64,000 bases of DNA from Kocuria rosea (GTDB lineage: Bacteria; Actinomycetota; Actinomycetes; Actinomycetales; Micrococcaceae), in assembly GCF_006094695.1 (NCBI RefSeq), contig NZ_CP035103.1, positions 1,922,001 to 1,986,000 on the forward strand, in the 5' to 3' direction. The position numbers and the translations under genes were made by a program. The notes under the pieces were generated by a model. That model searched no databases, was not told the DNA's origin, and saw only the letters and a program-made list of their open reading frames with translations. Positions 25,048-33,588 of the stretch are shown in pieces; within the stretch, counting starts at the first letter, position 1; the number at the start of each line of letters is the position of its first letter.

Positions 25048-26475
25048 ATGGACACGCTCGTCCTGGTCCATCTCGCCATCTCGGTCATCGGCATCGTCCT
25101 GATGATCGTCTGGGCGAAGATCAACCCCGTCGTCGCACTCGTCGTCGGCGCACTGTACCTGGGCGTCGCCGCCGGGCTCGGCTTCACCGAATCAGTGGCC
25201 GCCGTCAATGCCGGCTTCGGGGCGCTGATGGCCGAAGTGGGCCTGATCATCGGCTTCGGCGTCATGATCGGCACCACGCTGACGGCCACCGGCACGATGC
25301 AGCGTGTCGTCGACGGGCTGCTGAAACTCGTCGGGCCCAAGCGGTCGCCCTACGTCCTGGGACTGACCTCGGGCATCATCTTCCCGTCGATCTACTTCGA
25401 CGTCGCCCTGGTCATCCTCGCCCCGATCGCCGGTGCCATCGCCAAGCGCACCGGCAAGAGCATCGCCACCCTGGCCGGTTCACTGGCCATCGGCCTCGAG
25501 GTCGGGCTGCTCATCGTGGTACCCGGTGTGGCGGCGATCGCCGTCGCCGGACCACTCGGCGTGGAGATCGGCACCATGCTGATCTGGGGCATCCCCCTGG
25601 GCATCTTCTTCATCATCTCCAGCATCTTCGTGCACGACCTGATGATGCGGAAGATCTTCGACCCCGCCACGGACCAGGACCACAGCTTCGACGACTCCAT
25701 CTTCGGCGAGTCGATCGAGGAGGAACGCGCCCGCCTCGAGACCCAGCGCGAGACGGGCCCCACCACCGTGGGCACCACCGAGGTCGCCGGCACCTCGGCG
25801 GGCACCCTGACCGTGACCGCCCCGACCCGGCAGATGCCACTGGTCGTCGCCATGCTCCCCGTGATCGTGCCGATCCTGCTCATCATCCTGGACACCGTCA
25901 CCGGACTCATCGGCCAGGAAGTCCCCGTCCTCGGCTTCCTCGGCAGCCCCGTCGTCGCCCTGCTCATCGGCCTGCTCATCGGCATCGTCCTGGCGGTCCC
26001 CGCCGTGACCCGCGACGGCATCGACGACCTGCTCACCCGGGGTGCCCAGACCTCCGGCTCGATCCTCCTGTTCACCGGCGTGGCCGGGTCCCTGGGCCAG
26101 GTGATCACCGAGGTCGGCATCGGCGACATGATGGCCGCCCTGTTCCAGGCCAACGCCGCGATCCCGGTGCTGCTCACCTGGACCGTGGCCGCCGTCCTGC
26201 GCATCGCCCAGGGATCGGCCTCGGTGGCCGCGATCACCGCGGCGACCCTGCTCGCCCCGATCATGGGCTCCATCGAGGCCGCGCCGATCCTGATCCTGCT
26301 GGCCGCCGGCACCGGCGCCGCGTTCGGCGCCCACGTCACGGACAACACCTTCTGGATCTTCAAGCAGATGCTCGGGTTCACCACCAAGGGCACGTTCAAG
26401 ATCTACACGCTCGCCCAGTCCACCTTCGCCGTGATCGGTCTGGGTGTGTGCCTGCTGCTCGACCTGTTCATCTGA
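25048..26475 (+). CDS. GntP-family permease (gluconate/organic-acid:H+ symporter)
   Basis: A 475-residue membrane protein with about 12-14 hydrophobic helices. Family landmarks are NAGFGALMAEVGLIIGFGVMIG near residue 55, GIIFPSIYFDVALVILAPI near 110, the helix LRIAQGSASVAAITAATLLAP near 390 (the RxAxGSATVA motif of GntP proteins) and GAAFGAHVTDNTFWIFKQML near 430. A hydrophilic loop of about 60 residues (around 205-265) is longer than usual. ATG at 25048 has GAGGAGCAG before it. It probably imports an aldonate-like sugar acid, giving the substrate for the island. Controlled by the GntR palindrome at 24776. Confidence 0.9.
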   Translation: MDTLVLVHLAISVIGIVLMIVWAKINPVVALVVGALYLGVAAGLGFTESVAAVNAGFGALMAEVGLIIGFGVMIGTTLTATGTMQRVVDGLLKLVGPKRSPYVLGLTSGIIFPSIYFDVALVILAPIAGAIAKRTGKSIATLAGSLAIGLEVGLLIVVPGVAAIAVAGPLGVEIGTMLIWGIPLGIFFIISSIFVHDLMMRKIFDPATDQDHSFDDSIFGESIEEERARLETQRETGPTTVGTTEVAGTSAGTLTVTAPTRQMPLVVAMLPVIVPILLIILDTVTGLIGQEVPVLGFLGSPVVALLIGLLIGIVLAVPAVTRDGIDDLLTRGAQTSGSILLFTGVAGSLGQVITEVGIGDMMAALFQANAAIPVLLTWTVAAVLRIAQGSASVAAITAATLLAPIMGSIEAAPILILLAAGTGAAFGAHVTDNTFWIFKQMLGFTTKGTFKIYTLAQSTFAVIGLGVCLLLDLFI

Positions 26476-26510
26476 GTCCGCCCTGCCCCTCACGCCCTCA
26501 GGAGGCTCCC

Positions 26511-27386
26511 ATGTCACCCGTTCCACCGCCCCGGATCACCTTCATCGGAATCGGAGCCATCGGCCTGCCCATGGCCGAGCAGCTCCTCGAAGCCTGATTC
26601 GACGTCACCGGTGTCGACCCGTTCGCCGAGCAGCGGGCGAAGGCCACCGCACGGGGCCTGCGCGCCGAGGAGACCCCGGAATCCGCGGCCGCGGCCGACG
26701 TCGTCGTGTGCATGGTCGCCACACCGGAGCAGCTGCGGGCGGCCACCCTGGGCGAGGCAGGAGTGCTCCGGCAGATGCCGGCCGGCAGCGTCCTGGTGGT
26801 GATGAGCACCGTCGGCCCCCGTGCGGTGCGTGAGGTGGCCGCCGCGGCCCAACCTGCGGTGAGCGTGCTCGACGTTCCCGTCACCGGCGGAGTAGCCCGC
26901 GCGCTCACCGGGGAGCTCAGCCTGTTCGCCGCCGGCGACCCCACCACGATCGACGACGTGCGGCCGGTCCTCGACGCACTGGGGGCGATCATCGACTGCG
27001 GCCCGGAGATCGGCCAGGGCCAGGCCTACAAAGCGGTCAACCAGCTGCTGTGCTCGGTGCACATCGTGGCCGCCGCCGAGGCACTCGCGCTCGCGGAGGA
27101 GCTCGGACTGGACCCGGAGAGGGTGCTGCCCGCCGTCGCCGGCGGTGCCGGGGGGTCCTGGATGCTCTCCGACCGCGGCCCGCGCATGCTGCAGGGCCTG
27201 GACGCCGAGGTGACGAGCACCATCGGCATCTTCGTGAAGGACTCGACCCTGGTGAAGGACATCGCCGACGAGATCGGCTTCGACGCCCCGATGATCAGCG
27301 CCGCCCAGGCGAGATACCAGGCCGCCAAGGACGCCGGCTGGGACCGGAAGGACGACTCCCAAGTCATCCAGACCTACCGACGGTGA
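26511..27386 (+). pseudogene. 3-hydroxyisobutyrate/threonate-dehydrogenase-like gene with an in-frame stop
   Basis: The frame starts at ATG 26511 after AGGAGGCTCCC and encodes the Rossmann start RITFIGIGAIGLPMAEQLLEA. It hits TGA at 26595-26597 and continues without shift for 263 codons. The next residues FDVTGVDPFAEQ are the normal continuation, where the family has a glycine (LLxAGFxVxGxD), so a GGA to TGA change explains the stop. Later motifs are intact: DVPVTGGVARALTGELSLFA, the catalytic-lysine segment GQGQAYKAVNQLL, and FVKDSTLVKDI. Without the stop it would be a 291-residue beta-hydroxyacid dehydrogenase. It lies 35 bp behind the permease, probably in one operon. Restart downstream or readthrough is possible but unproven. 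Confidence 0.85.
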
Positions 27387-27511
27387 TCCGCCCGCCCACC
27401 CCACCACGTCCATACGAGCACCATGGGTCGGCGCCCCGGACATGAGACGGCGAGAGAGATCGCCGCGTTGCCTGCGGCCCGGTCGGCGGCGGACCAACGT
27501 TGCAGTGGGGG

Positions 27512-28731
27512 TTCGGCGGATTCTGGTGGTCATTGCAACAGCAGGTCGCCGATCACTTCGATCGGTTTCTGGAACTCTAGGCGTTTGCGGGGACGGTCGT
27601 TGAGCTCCTCGGCGACCGCGTCGAGCTCTGCGGCAGTGAACGCTGAGAGGTCGGCGCCTTTCGGGAAGTATTGGCGCAAAAGGCCGTTGGTGTTCTCGTT
27701 GATACCGCGTTGCCAGGGCGAGTGTGGGTCGCAGAAGAAGATCTCGATCCCGGCGTCCACCCGCACCTGCTTCCAGTCGCGCATTTCCGTGCCTTGATCC
27801 CAGGTCAGCGACCGTCGCAGCGCCTCCGGCAGTGTCTTGATCTTCGCGGCCAGCCCGTCACGGACCTGTTCGGGTTTGTAACCCTCGGGCAGGTGAACAA
27901 GCATCGTGTAGTTGGTGGTGCGTTCCACCAGGGTTCCGATGGCGCTCTGATTGTTCTTGCCAATGATCAGGTCACCCTCCCAATGGCCCGGCACTGCGCG
28001 GTCCTTGGCCTCAGCGGGCCGGTCGCTGATGTTGATCATGTCCGGGACCCGGTTCTTGCGTTGCCCGGCCTTGCGGCAGGGCCGGCGCACAGCTCGTCCG
28101 GTGCGCAGGTATCGGGTCAGCTCCTGTTTCAGGGCCCCACGGGACTGCACGTAGAGGGACTGGTAGATCGTCTCGGTCGACACCCACATCTCCGGCTTGT
28201 CGGGGAATTCTCGTCGCAGGCGCCCAGCGATCTGCTCCGGCGAATACTTCTTGGCGAGGTCTCTCACGACGATCGCACGCACCTCGGGATGGGTGTGCAG
28301 CTTCGCTGGCTTCGGGCGCGCTGCTCTTTCATAGGCCAGCACGTGCGCTGTCGTGGCCCGATAGCCGCCTTGGGCGGTGGCGTTACGTCGCAGCTCTCGA
28401 GAGATCGTCGACGGTGATCGGCCGATCGCCGCCCCGATCTGCCGCAAAGACTGTCCCTGAACGCGCAACAGGGCGATCTCCTCCCGCTCGGCGAAGCTCA
28501 GGCACCGGCCCTTGAGGTCGCGTCCGCGGCGTGGCCGCACCCCACCGGCCTCCTCCAGGACCCGGGCCCCGGTGCGCCGGCTTGTACGGATAGCTGCCAC
28601 CGCCCCGGTGATGAACTCCCCGGCCTGCATCCGCTCCCAAAACACCTGGAGCAGATCCGGCCTGATCAAGATCGAGTACCCACCCACAACACCACCCCCA
28701 ACGCTCAGTGTTGCAACCACCGCAAGAACCC
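27512..28731 (-). mobile_element. IS30-family insertion sequence (approximate ends)
   Basis: A single transposase gene flanked by related sequences. The left edge reads ATTCTGGTGGTCATTGCAAC; the right edge read inward is GGTTCTTGCGGTGGTTGCAAC. They share the TTGCAAC ends and most of the preceding bases, consistent with imperfect IS30 inverted repeats. The outermost base of each end and any target duplication could not be fixed by eye. It lies between the dehydrogenase pseudogene and an MFS gene. Confidence 0.75.
27530..28720 (-). CDS. IS30 family transposase
   Basis: A transposase of up to 396 residues, full length for IS30. The N-terminal helix-turn-helix is LSFAEREEIALLRVQGQSLR then QIGAAIGRSPSTISRELRRN. 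The DDE core is complete: HWEGDLIIGKNNQSAIGTL (first Asp), LTWDQGTEMRDW (second Asp) and PWQRGINENTNGLLRQYFP (catalytic Glu), all typical of IS30. The first codon (GTG at 28720) lies within the probable inverted repeat; a later start near MQAGEFITGA cannot be excluded. No frameshift, so it may be functional. Confidence 0.92.
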   Translation of the reverse strand: MVATLSVGGGVVGGYSILIRPDLLQVFWERMQAGEFITGAVAAIRTSRRTGARVLEEAGGVRPRRGRDLKGRCLSFAEREEIALLRVQGQSLRQIGAAIGRSPSTISRELRRNATAQGGYRATTAHVLAYERAARPKPAKLHTHPEVRAIVVRDLAKKYSPEQIAGRLRREFPDKPEMWVSTETIYQSLYVQSRGALKQELTRYLRTGRAVRRPCRKAGQRKNRVPDMINISDRPAEAKDRAVPGHWEGDLIIGKNNQSAIGTLVERTTNYTMLVHLPEGYKPEQVRDGLAAKIKTLPEALRRSLTWDQGTEMRDWKQVRVDAGIEIFFCDPHSPWQRGINENTNGLLRQYFPKGADLSAFTAAELDAVAEELNDRPRKRLEFQKPIEVIGDLLLQ

Positions 28732-28766
28732 GGGGTTCCTCGTCCGCGCCAGAAGTGTCTGAGGCA

Positions 28767-29930
28767 TCAGTTCACCTGCGGCCCGGCGGTGCGACGCCGC
28801 AGCGCGAGCGGCAGAGTCAGCAGTGAGATCGCACCCGTGATCAGCAGCGCGGTGCTGAACGAGGTCCCTGCGGCGACCATGCCCACCAGGACCGACCCGA
28901 GACCGGTCCCGATGTCGAAGCCGATGTTCCACACCGCGCTGGCCGTGCCGTAGTGCGGCCGGCTGACGGCGTGGAAGGTCACGACCAGGGTGAGGTTCTG
29001 CAGGCCGCCGTAGCTGGTGCCCACCATCGCTGCTCCGATCATCAACATCGGGGCCTCGGTGGCCTGGGGATCGCGGACCGCCCAGGCGATGGTCGTCATG
29101 CCGGCCGTGGTCAGCAGCACCAGCGGCGCGATGAACCGGCGTGGGCCGTACCTGTCGGACAGTGCGCCGATCCGCCAACGGGTGAGTGCGGCGGCGAGGT
29201 TCATCAGCAGCAGCGCCAGGGCGGTCAGCGCGGCACTGCTGCTCATCTGGGCCATGAAGGTGATCAGCGCGCCGCCGGCCAGGGTGACTCCGGTCAGCAG
29301 CGCCATCGGAGGGAGAAGGCGCAGGTAGGGCGCACGCTCTTCCTCCTCGTCCCCCTCCGGGACGCCGTCCAGCATCCGGGCCAGACCGATCGCGGGCACG
29401 ACGGCGACAACGGGCAGGGCTGCCAGGGTGAACACGACCCAGAATCCGAGCTGTTCGGCGATCCAGGGTCCCGCCGACAGGAACAGGATCTGCGGTCCCG
29501 CGATCGCCAGGCCGTAGGCACCGATCGCCTTCCCGCGCCGCTGTGGCTCCACCAGCTCGGCCACCAGGGCACTGCCGGTCACGGTCAGTACGCCGAATCC
29601 GAGCCCGCGCACGGCGGAGAGCACCAGGGTCGGCCCCAGGGCGTCACTGACGCCGTGGGCCAGGGCGGGCAGTCCCAGCAGGAGCATGCCCGTCACGAGG
29701 ACCGGCGCCCAGCCGAAGCGGCGCAGGGCCCTGGGGACGAACAGCTGGGTGAGTACGGTGAAGAGCATGAGCACGCCGTTGACCAGCCCCGCGCCGGCGG
29801 TGTCGGCGCCGCCGTGCACCGCCCACAGTGGCGCGACGGCCAGCAGCGCGGCATACCCCGAGAAGCCCAGGGCGGTCATCGTCAGCATCAGCGGCATCCC
29901 CGGCGCCCGCCAGACCGAGTTGTTCACCAT
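28767..29930 (-). CDS. MFS transporter
   Basis: A 387-residue, 12-helix major facilitator. Visible features are the first helix LMLTMTALGFSGYAALLAVAP, the loop 2-3 PRALRRFGWAPVL, helix 4-5 with GFGVLTVTGSALVAELVEPQRRGKAIG, a charged central loop with EGDEEEERAPYLRL and the second-half motif GALSDRYGPRRFIAP. Such 12-TM proteins in actinobacteria export drugs or metabolites. The ATG at 29930 is divergent from the B3/B4 gene with about 260 bp between. Substrate cannot be predicted; the nearby IS30 ends 36 bp from its stop codon and has not cut it. Confidence 0.85.
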   Translation of the reverse strand: MVNNSVWRAPGMPLMLTMTALGFSGYAALLAVAPLWAVHGGADTAGAGLVNGVLMLFTVLTQLFVPRALRRFGWAPVLVTGMLLLGLPALAHGVSDALGPTLVLSAVRGLGFGVLTVTGSALVAELVEPQRRGKAIGAYGLAIAGPQILFLSAGPWIAEQLGFWVVFTLAALPVVAVVPAIGLARMLDGVPEGDEEEERAPYLRLLPPMALLTGVTLAGGALITFMAQMSSSAALTALALLLMNLAAALTRWRIGALSDRYGPRRFIAPLVLLTTAGMTTIAWAVRDPQATEAPMLMIGAAMVGTSYGGLQNLTLVVTFHAVSRPHYGTASAVWNIGFDIGTGLGSVLVGMVAAGTSFSTALLITGAISLLTLPLALRRRTAGPQVN

Positions 29931-30191
29931 CGATCGTGGCCCGTGACGACGGCCCCGCCCTCGTGGCGCGCCTCAGCGGGGGCTGTGCGGCGTAGCGGCC
30001 CTGCGGGTGACTGCTGGTCGCGGACAATGATGATCGACATGATGACGCCAGCCTATGTCCGGCATCCTTCGATCCCTCGACCTGGGGGATCGCGACAGGG
30101 CCGGTCGCCAGCACGGGTGCCGGGCCGGCCCGGTTCTCGCTGACCGTCTGCGAACCGGGCGTGGGCCCGGGACACCACCAGGAGGATTCCC

Positions 30192-30731
30192 GTGACTGAA
30201 CCGAACACGCTGGAGCGGTTGCTCGAGGAGGCCTGGGTCGAGGCCGAGGTGTTCGCGCTGCGCCCGGACTACCGGGCCGTGCTGCTGGCCGTCGACGGGC
30301 TGATCCCGCGCCCCAGTGACGCGGCCGGTGAGGCGTTGCTGCAGGAAGCCGAGGCCGCCACCGCCCGTGCCCTGACCGGCTACCACGGGGCGCCGCGGCT
30401 GGTGCGCGCCACCGGCCAAGAGCCCTTCGACACGGTGGCCGGCGGTGTACCGGTGATCGAGCACCCCGAACCGGGCGAGGTGGTGTGGTGCGACGAGGCC
30501 GGGGTGACCTGCCGGCGCTGGAACTGGCGCCAGGGACGGCGCCCCCAGTTGCGTGAGGACACCACCACGGCCCTGTTCATCGTCGACGCCCTGGCGCCCA
30601 TGACGGACGAGGCCCGGTACGCCGCCGCCGAGGACCTCGCCACCCGCCTGGCCGACCTCGGCCCCGATGTGCGGAGCGCTCGCCGCCTGCTCACTGCCGG
30701 CGACCGGCACACCCCAGGAGACCCGTCATGA
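30192..30731 (+). CDS. B3/B4-domain protein lacking its centre
   Basis: A 179-residue relative of the B3/B4 (tRNA-editing-like, PheT-related) family. The N-terminal part VFALRPDYRAVLLAVDGLIP and the C-terminal part GEVVWCDEAGVTCRRWNWRQGRR with TALFIVDALAPMTDEA are clear. From family knowledge a central block with the HPxxAAWREAYRAFG and LPxINxLVDLYNAVSL motifs should lie between; here ALTGYHGAPRLVRATG joins the halves directly near residue 63. About 60 residues are gone without loss of frame. The GTG has GGAGGA six bases before it. Its stop overlaps an ATG at 30728 in the reading frame of the next gene. Activity is doubtful; it could be a pseudogene. Confidence 0.7.
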   Translation: MTEPNTLERLLEEAWVEAEVFALRPDYRAVLLAVDGLIPRPSDAAGEALLQEAEAATARALTGYHGAPRLVRATGQEPFDTVAGGVPVIEHPEPGEVVWCDEAGVTCRRWNWRQGRRPQLREDTTTALFIVDALAPMTDEARYAAAEDLATRLADLGPDVRSARRLLTAGDRHTPGDPS

Positions 30732-30802
30732 CCATTCGTCGCCCTTCCCCCACGGCGGTGCCGCCGCGATCCGCCATCCGTGCCACCGAAGGAGACAGCA
30801 CC

Positions 30803-31702
30803 ATGTTCACCGGCCTGAGCGCCTTCCCCCTCACACCCCTGGCCAACGATGCGGTGGACGAGTCCGCGTTCGCGGGCCTGATCCGACGGCTGGCGGCGGC
30901 GCAGGTGGACTCCATCACCGCCCTGGGCTCCACCGGTTCCTACGCCTACCTCAGCACCGAGGAACGACGCCGTGTCGCCCACCTGGCCGTCGAGCACGCC
31001 GGGGACGTCCCGGTGTTCGTCGGCATCGGGGCCCTGCGCACCTCCCAGGTCCTCACCCATCTCGAGCACGCCCAGCAGGCCGGAGCCGCCGCGGTGCTGC
31101 TGGCCCCGATGAGCTATCAGCCGCTGACCGACGACGACGTGGTCGGGCTCTTCGACACCGTCACCGCGCACTCCTCGGTGCCGGTGATCGTCTACGACAA
31201 CCCGGGCACCACCCACGTCACCTTCAGCACCGAGCTCTACGGCCGCATCGGGCAGCTGACCGGTATCGCCTCCCTCAAGATCCCCGGCGTGCCCGCCGAC
31301 CCCCAGCAGGCCCGGGCGCGGGTGCGCGAGATCCGCGCGGTGGTCCCGGCCCACGTGAGCATCGGCATCTCCGGGGACGCCACGGCCGCCGCCGGACTGA
31401 GCGCCGGCTGCGACGCCTGGTACTCGGTCCTCGCCGGCACCCTGCCGGACCCGGCCCTGCGCATCGCCCGGGCCGCCCTGGCCGGACGGGCCGAGGAGGC
31501 CGTGGCCGCCTCCGACCGGCTGGCACCGCTGTGGGAGCTGTTCGGCGAGTTCGGGAGCCTGCGGGTCGTGGCCGCGGTCGCCGAGCAGCTGGACCTGGTC
31601 CCCAGGGCCTGTCTTCCGCTGCCCCTGCAGGGCCTCGACGAGGGGCAGCGCGATCGGGTGGCCCGGGTGGTCGACGACCTCGGACTCGACGATCAACCCT
31701 GA
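30803..31702 (+). CDS. DapA/NAL-family aldolase (dihydrodipicolinate-synthase-like)
   Basis: A 299-residue class I aldolase. LTPLANDAVDES is the usual N terminus, ALGSTGSYAYLSTEERR carries the G-x-T-G-x pyruvate-binding motif, VIVYDNPGTTHV holds the catalytic Tyr and GIASLKIPGVPAD the Schiff-base Lys. ATG at 30803 is preferred to one at 30728 because AAGGAG lies nine bases before it and it gives the normal family length. The housekeeping dapA is typically elsewhere and this one is linked to a B3/B4 gene, so it more likely cleaves or forms another 2-oxo acid. Likely co-transcribed with the B3/B4 gene. Confidence 0.85.
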   Translation: MFTGLSAFPLTPLANDAVDESAFAGLIRRLAAAQVDSITALGSTGSYAYLSTEERRRVAHLAVEHAGDVPVFVGIGALRTSQVLTHLEHAQQAGAAAVLLAPMSYQPLTDDDVVGLFDTVTAHSSVPVIVYDNPGTTHVTFSTELYGRIGQLTGIASLKIPGVPADPQQARARVREIRAVVPAHVSIGISGDATAAAGLSAGCDAWYSVLAGTLPDPALRIARAALAGRAEEAVAASDRLAPLWELFGEFGSLRVVAAVAEQLDLVPRACLPLPLQGLDEGQRDRVARVVDDLGLDDQP

Positions 31703-31789
31703 CAACCGGCTTCTCCCAGGGCGAGATCGCCGGGGCGCAGCACTGGCACGATACGTCTTCGCCGCGACAGGTGCGGCCCGCTGCGCCGC

Positions 31790-32068
31790 ATGCTCGGGCC
31801 CACCATCACGGTCGCGTTCTCCGTGGCCACGCTGCCGATCTTCGCGGTCACCCTGGCCGCGCGCAGCGAATACGCACCCGTAGAGTCCCGGGTTCAGGTC
31901 TTCATCTGGGTGGGCGCGCTCAAGATCGCCGCAGGCTCAGCAGGCACCGCTGCCGCCGGCGCCACCACCACCCATGCGGCCTGGGTGCCGCTGGTAGTGG
32001 TGAGTGCTCTGACCGTCGCCGCTGCCACTGCCACTGCCAGCATCGTCGATCGATCCCGCCCGCGCTGA
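31790..32068 (+). pseudogene. C-terminal remnant of an MFS transporter
   Basis: A 92-residue frame with three hydrophobic stretches. The pattern GPTITVAFSVATLPIFA, then ESRVQVFIWVGALKIAAGSAG and WVPLVVVSALTVAAATATA, corresponds to transmembrane segments 10-12 of arabinose-efflux-type MFS proteins. No N-terminal two thirds is present in any frame upstream, where the DapA-like gene ends 87 bp before. Likely inactive. A small independent membrane protein is the alternative. Confidence 0.5.
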
Positions 32069-32186
32069 ACCAGGCCACAGCCCACGCCGCCCCCCGCTTC
32101 CCATAGGGCCCGCTGCCGGTCACTGCCCACGAGAACGACGTCACCGTTGAGGTTTCGTTCCGGTATGGGCCCAGGCGTTGGCGTGG

Positions 32187-32546
32187 CTATGTCTTGGCCG
32201 GGGGTGCTTGATCGGCAGTAGCGGCTGGGTCGGGGCGGCCGAGGGTTTCGACCGCGGTCATGAAGGCCTCCCACTGGTCGTTCAGTTCGTGGAGCTGTTC
32301 GAGTCCTGCGGTGGTCAGTGCGTAGACCTTCCGCGCGGGGCCCGGTCCGCTCTGCTCCCACCGTGCGGTGATCGCACCATCGTCTTCGAGCCGTCCGAGG
32401 GCGGGATAGAGCTGAGCTCCCTTGATGGGTTGAAGTCCTGCCGAGACGAGCGCCTGGGAGATCCCGTACCCGTGCCGCGGTGCCACCGCGAGCACACGGA
32501 GGAGGAGCATCGGCAGGGATGCGCGCTGCCACGCGGGGAGGGTCAT
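32187..32546 (-). CDS. PadR-family transcriptional regulator
   Basis: A 119-residue winged-helix protein of the small PadR-s2 type. Seen are LLLRVLAVAPRHGYGISQAL (helix 2 with the HGYxI motif), LQPIKGAQLYPALGRLEDDG (recognition helix), WEQSGPGPARKVYALTTAG (wing) and the C-terminal dimerising helix. ATG at 32546 overlaps the stop of the membrane protein before it (ATGA). The two are thus one operon, transcribed from the promoter at 33554-33588 whose palindrome is its probable operator. PadR-plus-membrane-protein operons are often cell-envelope or drug-stress sensors; no inducer is evident. Confidence 0.87.
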   Translation of the reverse strand: MTLPAWQRASLPMLLLRVLAVAPRHGYGISQALVSAGLQPIKGAQLYPALGRLEDDGAITARWEQSGPGPARKVYALTTAGLEQLHELNDQWEAFMTAVETLGRPDPAATADQAPPAKT

Positions 32547-33544
32547 TGCCTCGCCCTCCAGGGTCGGTCGCCCCAAGCGGTGCCCAGCACCACGGCCGCG
32601 GACAGCACGAACGCCAGCGCGACCGGGATCGTCAGCGCCCCCCAGCTGTGGGCGGTGACGATGAGGGCGGCGATGACCAGGGGTGTGAGCGTGCCGGCGA
32701 GTGTGAGGACCCACCAGCGCCGTGTCCGAGCGATCCGATGGGTCGCGGCCAGATCGCGCGCCAGCACCAGCGGGTGCCCGAACTCGGCGTAGGCCGAGGT
32801 GCCGGACAGCTCCAGGGCCTGCTCGATCTCGGTGACGTGGTCCCGAACGGATCTGGAGGGCACCAGGCGGGTGCGCAGCCCGCTGGTGAAGCGACGCAGC
32901 CACTGCTCGTCGTTCCATTCCTGGCGAAGCACCTGTTGCGGCATCCGCTGGGAGACCGCCAGCAGGACCACCCCGGGGGTGAGCATCGCCGAGGCCAGCA
33001 GTACCACGGGGACATCGCGTGCCGCGTAGTGCCCGGATCCCAGGTTTGCCGCGAAGGCGATTCCCGCGACGACGACCGCGCCGAGGACGACAGAGACGCT
33101 GATCGTCACCCCCGCTCGGCCGGCAACGAATAGAGCTCGAAGCACCACCCACCCGAGGAAGGCCAGGAGCACACTGGCGGCGACGAGCACATGGGTGATG
33201 TCGACGTCGATGGACCACCCGTGGCGCAGGACCATGAGCAGCGCCGCGACAGCGCTGATGCCCGTCAGCCTGCCGCCGATCTCCTGCAGTACCGGCCGCA
33301 GCCCTGCGCCGAGGGAAGTTCGTACCTCTTCCTCGACTGTCGCAAGTTCAGCGGCATCTTCCGTGGCCAGTGCCGTGGGATCACCGAAGAGCTCGGCAGC
33401 AGAGACCTGGGCCACCCGGACCGCGTCGAGCAGCTCGTGCTCACGTTCCTGGAGCGAGGACTCCGGGACGTGCTTGCCCGTCATCACCGTTCGGTAGCGC
33501 GAAGCCCATCCCCGGTCCTGCGCCGACCACTGATCCGCATCCAT
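32543..33544 (-). CDS. DUF1700-like membrane protein linked to PadR
   Basis: A 333-residue protein with a soluble N-terminal part of about 90 residues rich in acidic residues and alpha-helical (SLQEREHELLDAVRVAQVSAA). Four to five hydrophobic helices follow (residues about 95-200: LTGISAVAALLMVL, VLVAASVLLAFLGWVVL, GVTISVSVVLGAVVVAGIAF, VPVVLLASAMLTPGVVLLAVS). A second soluble loop holds LRTRLVPSRSVRDHVTEIEQAL, and two final helices end the protein. ATG at 33544 has AAGGTGG seven bases upstream; the GTG at 33553 lies in that site. Co-expression with PadR suggests a membrane-bound partner or target, as for the HAAS/DUF1700 proteins usual next to PadR. Exact family not certain. Confidence 0.68.
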   Translation of the reverse strand: MDADQWSAQDRGWASRYRTVMTGKHVPESSLQEREHELLDAVRVAQVSAAELFGDPTALATEDAAELATVEEEVRTSLGAGLRPVLQEIGGRLTGISAVAALLMVLRHGWSIDVDITHVLVAASVLLAFLGWVVLRALFVAGRAGVTISVSVVLGAVVVAGIAFAANLGSGHYAARDVPVVLLASAMLTPGVVLLAVSQRMPQQVLRQEWNDEQWLRRFTSGLRTRLVPSRSVRDHVTEIEQALELSGTSAYAEFGHPLVLARDLAATHRIARTRRWWVLTLAGTLTPLVIAALIVTAHSWGALTIPVALAFVLSAAVVLGTAWGDRPWRARQ

Positions 33545-33553
33545 GCTGGCCAC

Positions 33554-33588
33554 CTTGTATCTAGGTCAAAAACGTATCTACATACAAG
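33554..33588 (-). promoter_or_regulatory. Palindromic operator of the PadR operon
   Basis: CTTGTATCTAG (33554-33564) and CTACATACAAG (33578-33588) form inverted 11-bp arms with one mismatch and a 13-bp spacer. The site ends ten bases before the ATG of the membrane protein and must overlap the promoter. Long AT-rich arms of this kind fit PadR operators; this is the lowest-GC spot in the region. Confidence 0.65.

Noticed and set aside
27387..27511. Possible continuation of the dehydrogenase operon up to the IS30 element
   Set aside because: No reading frame with family features is present; the dehydrogenase ends normally at 27386.
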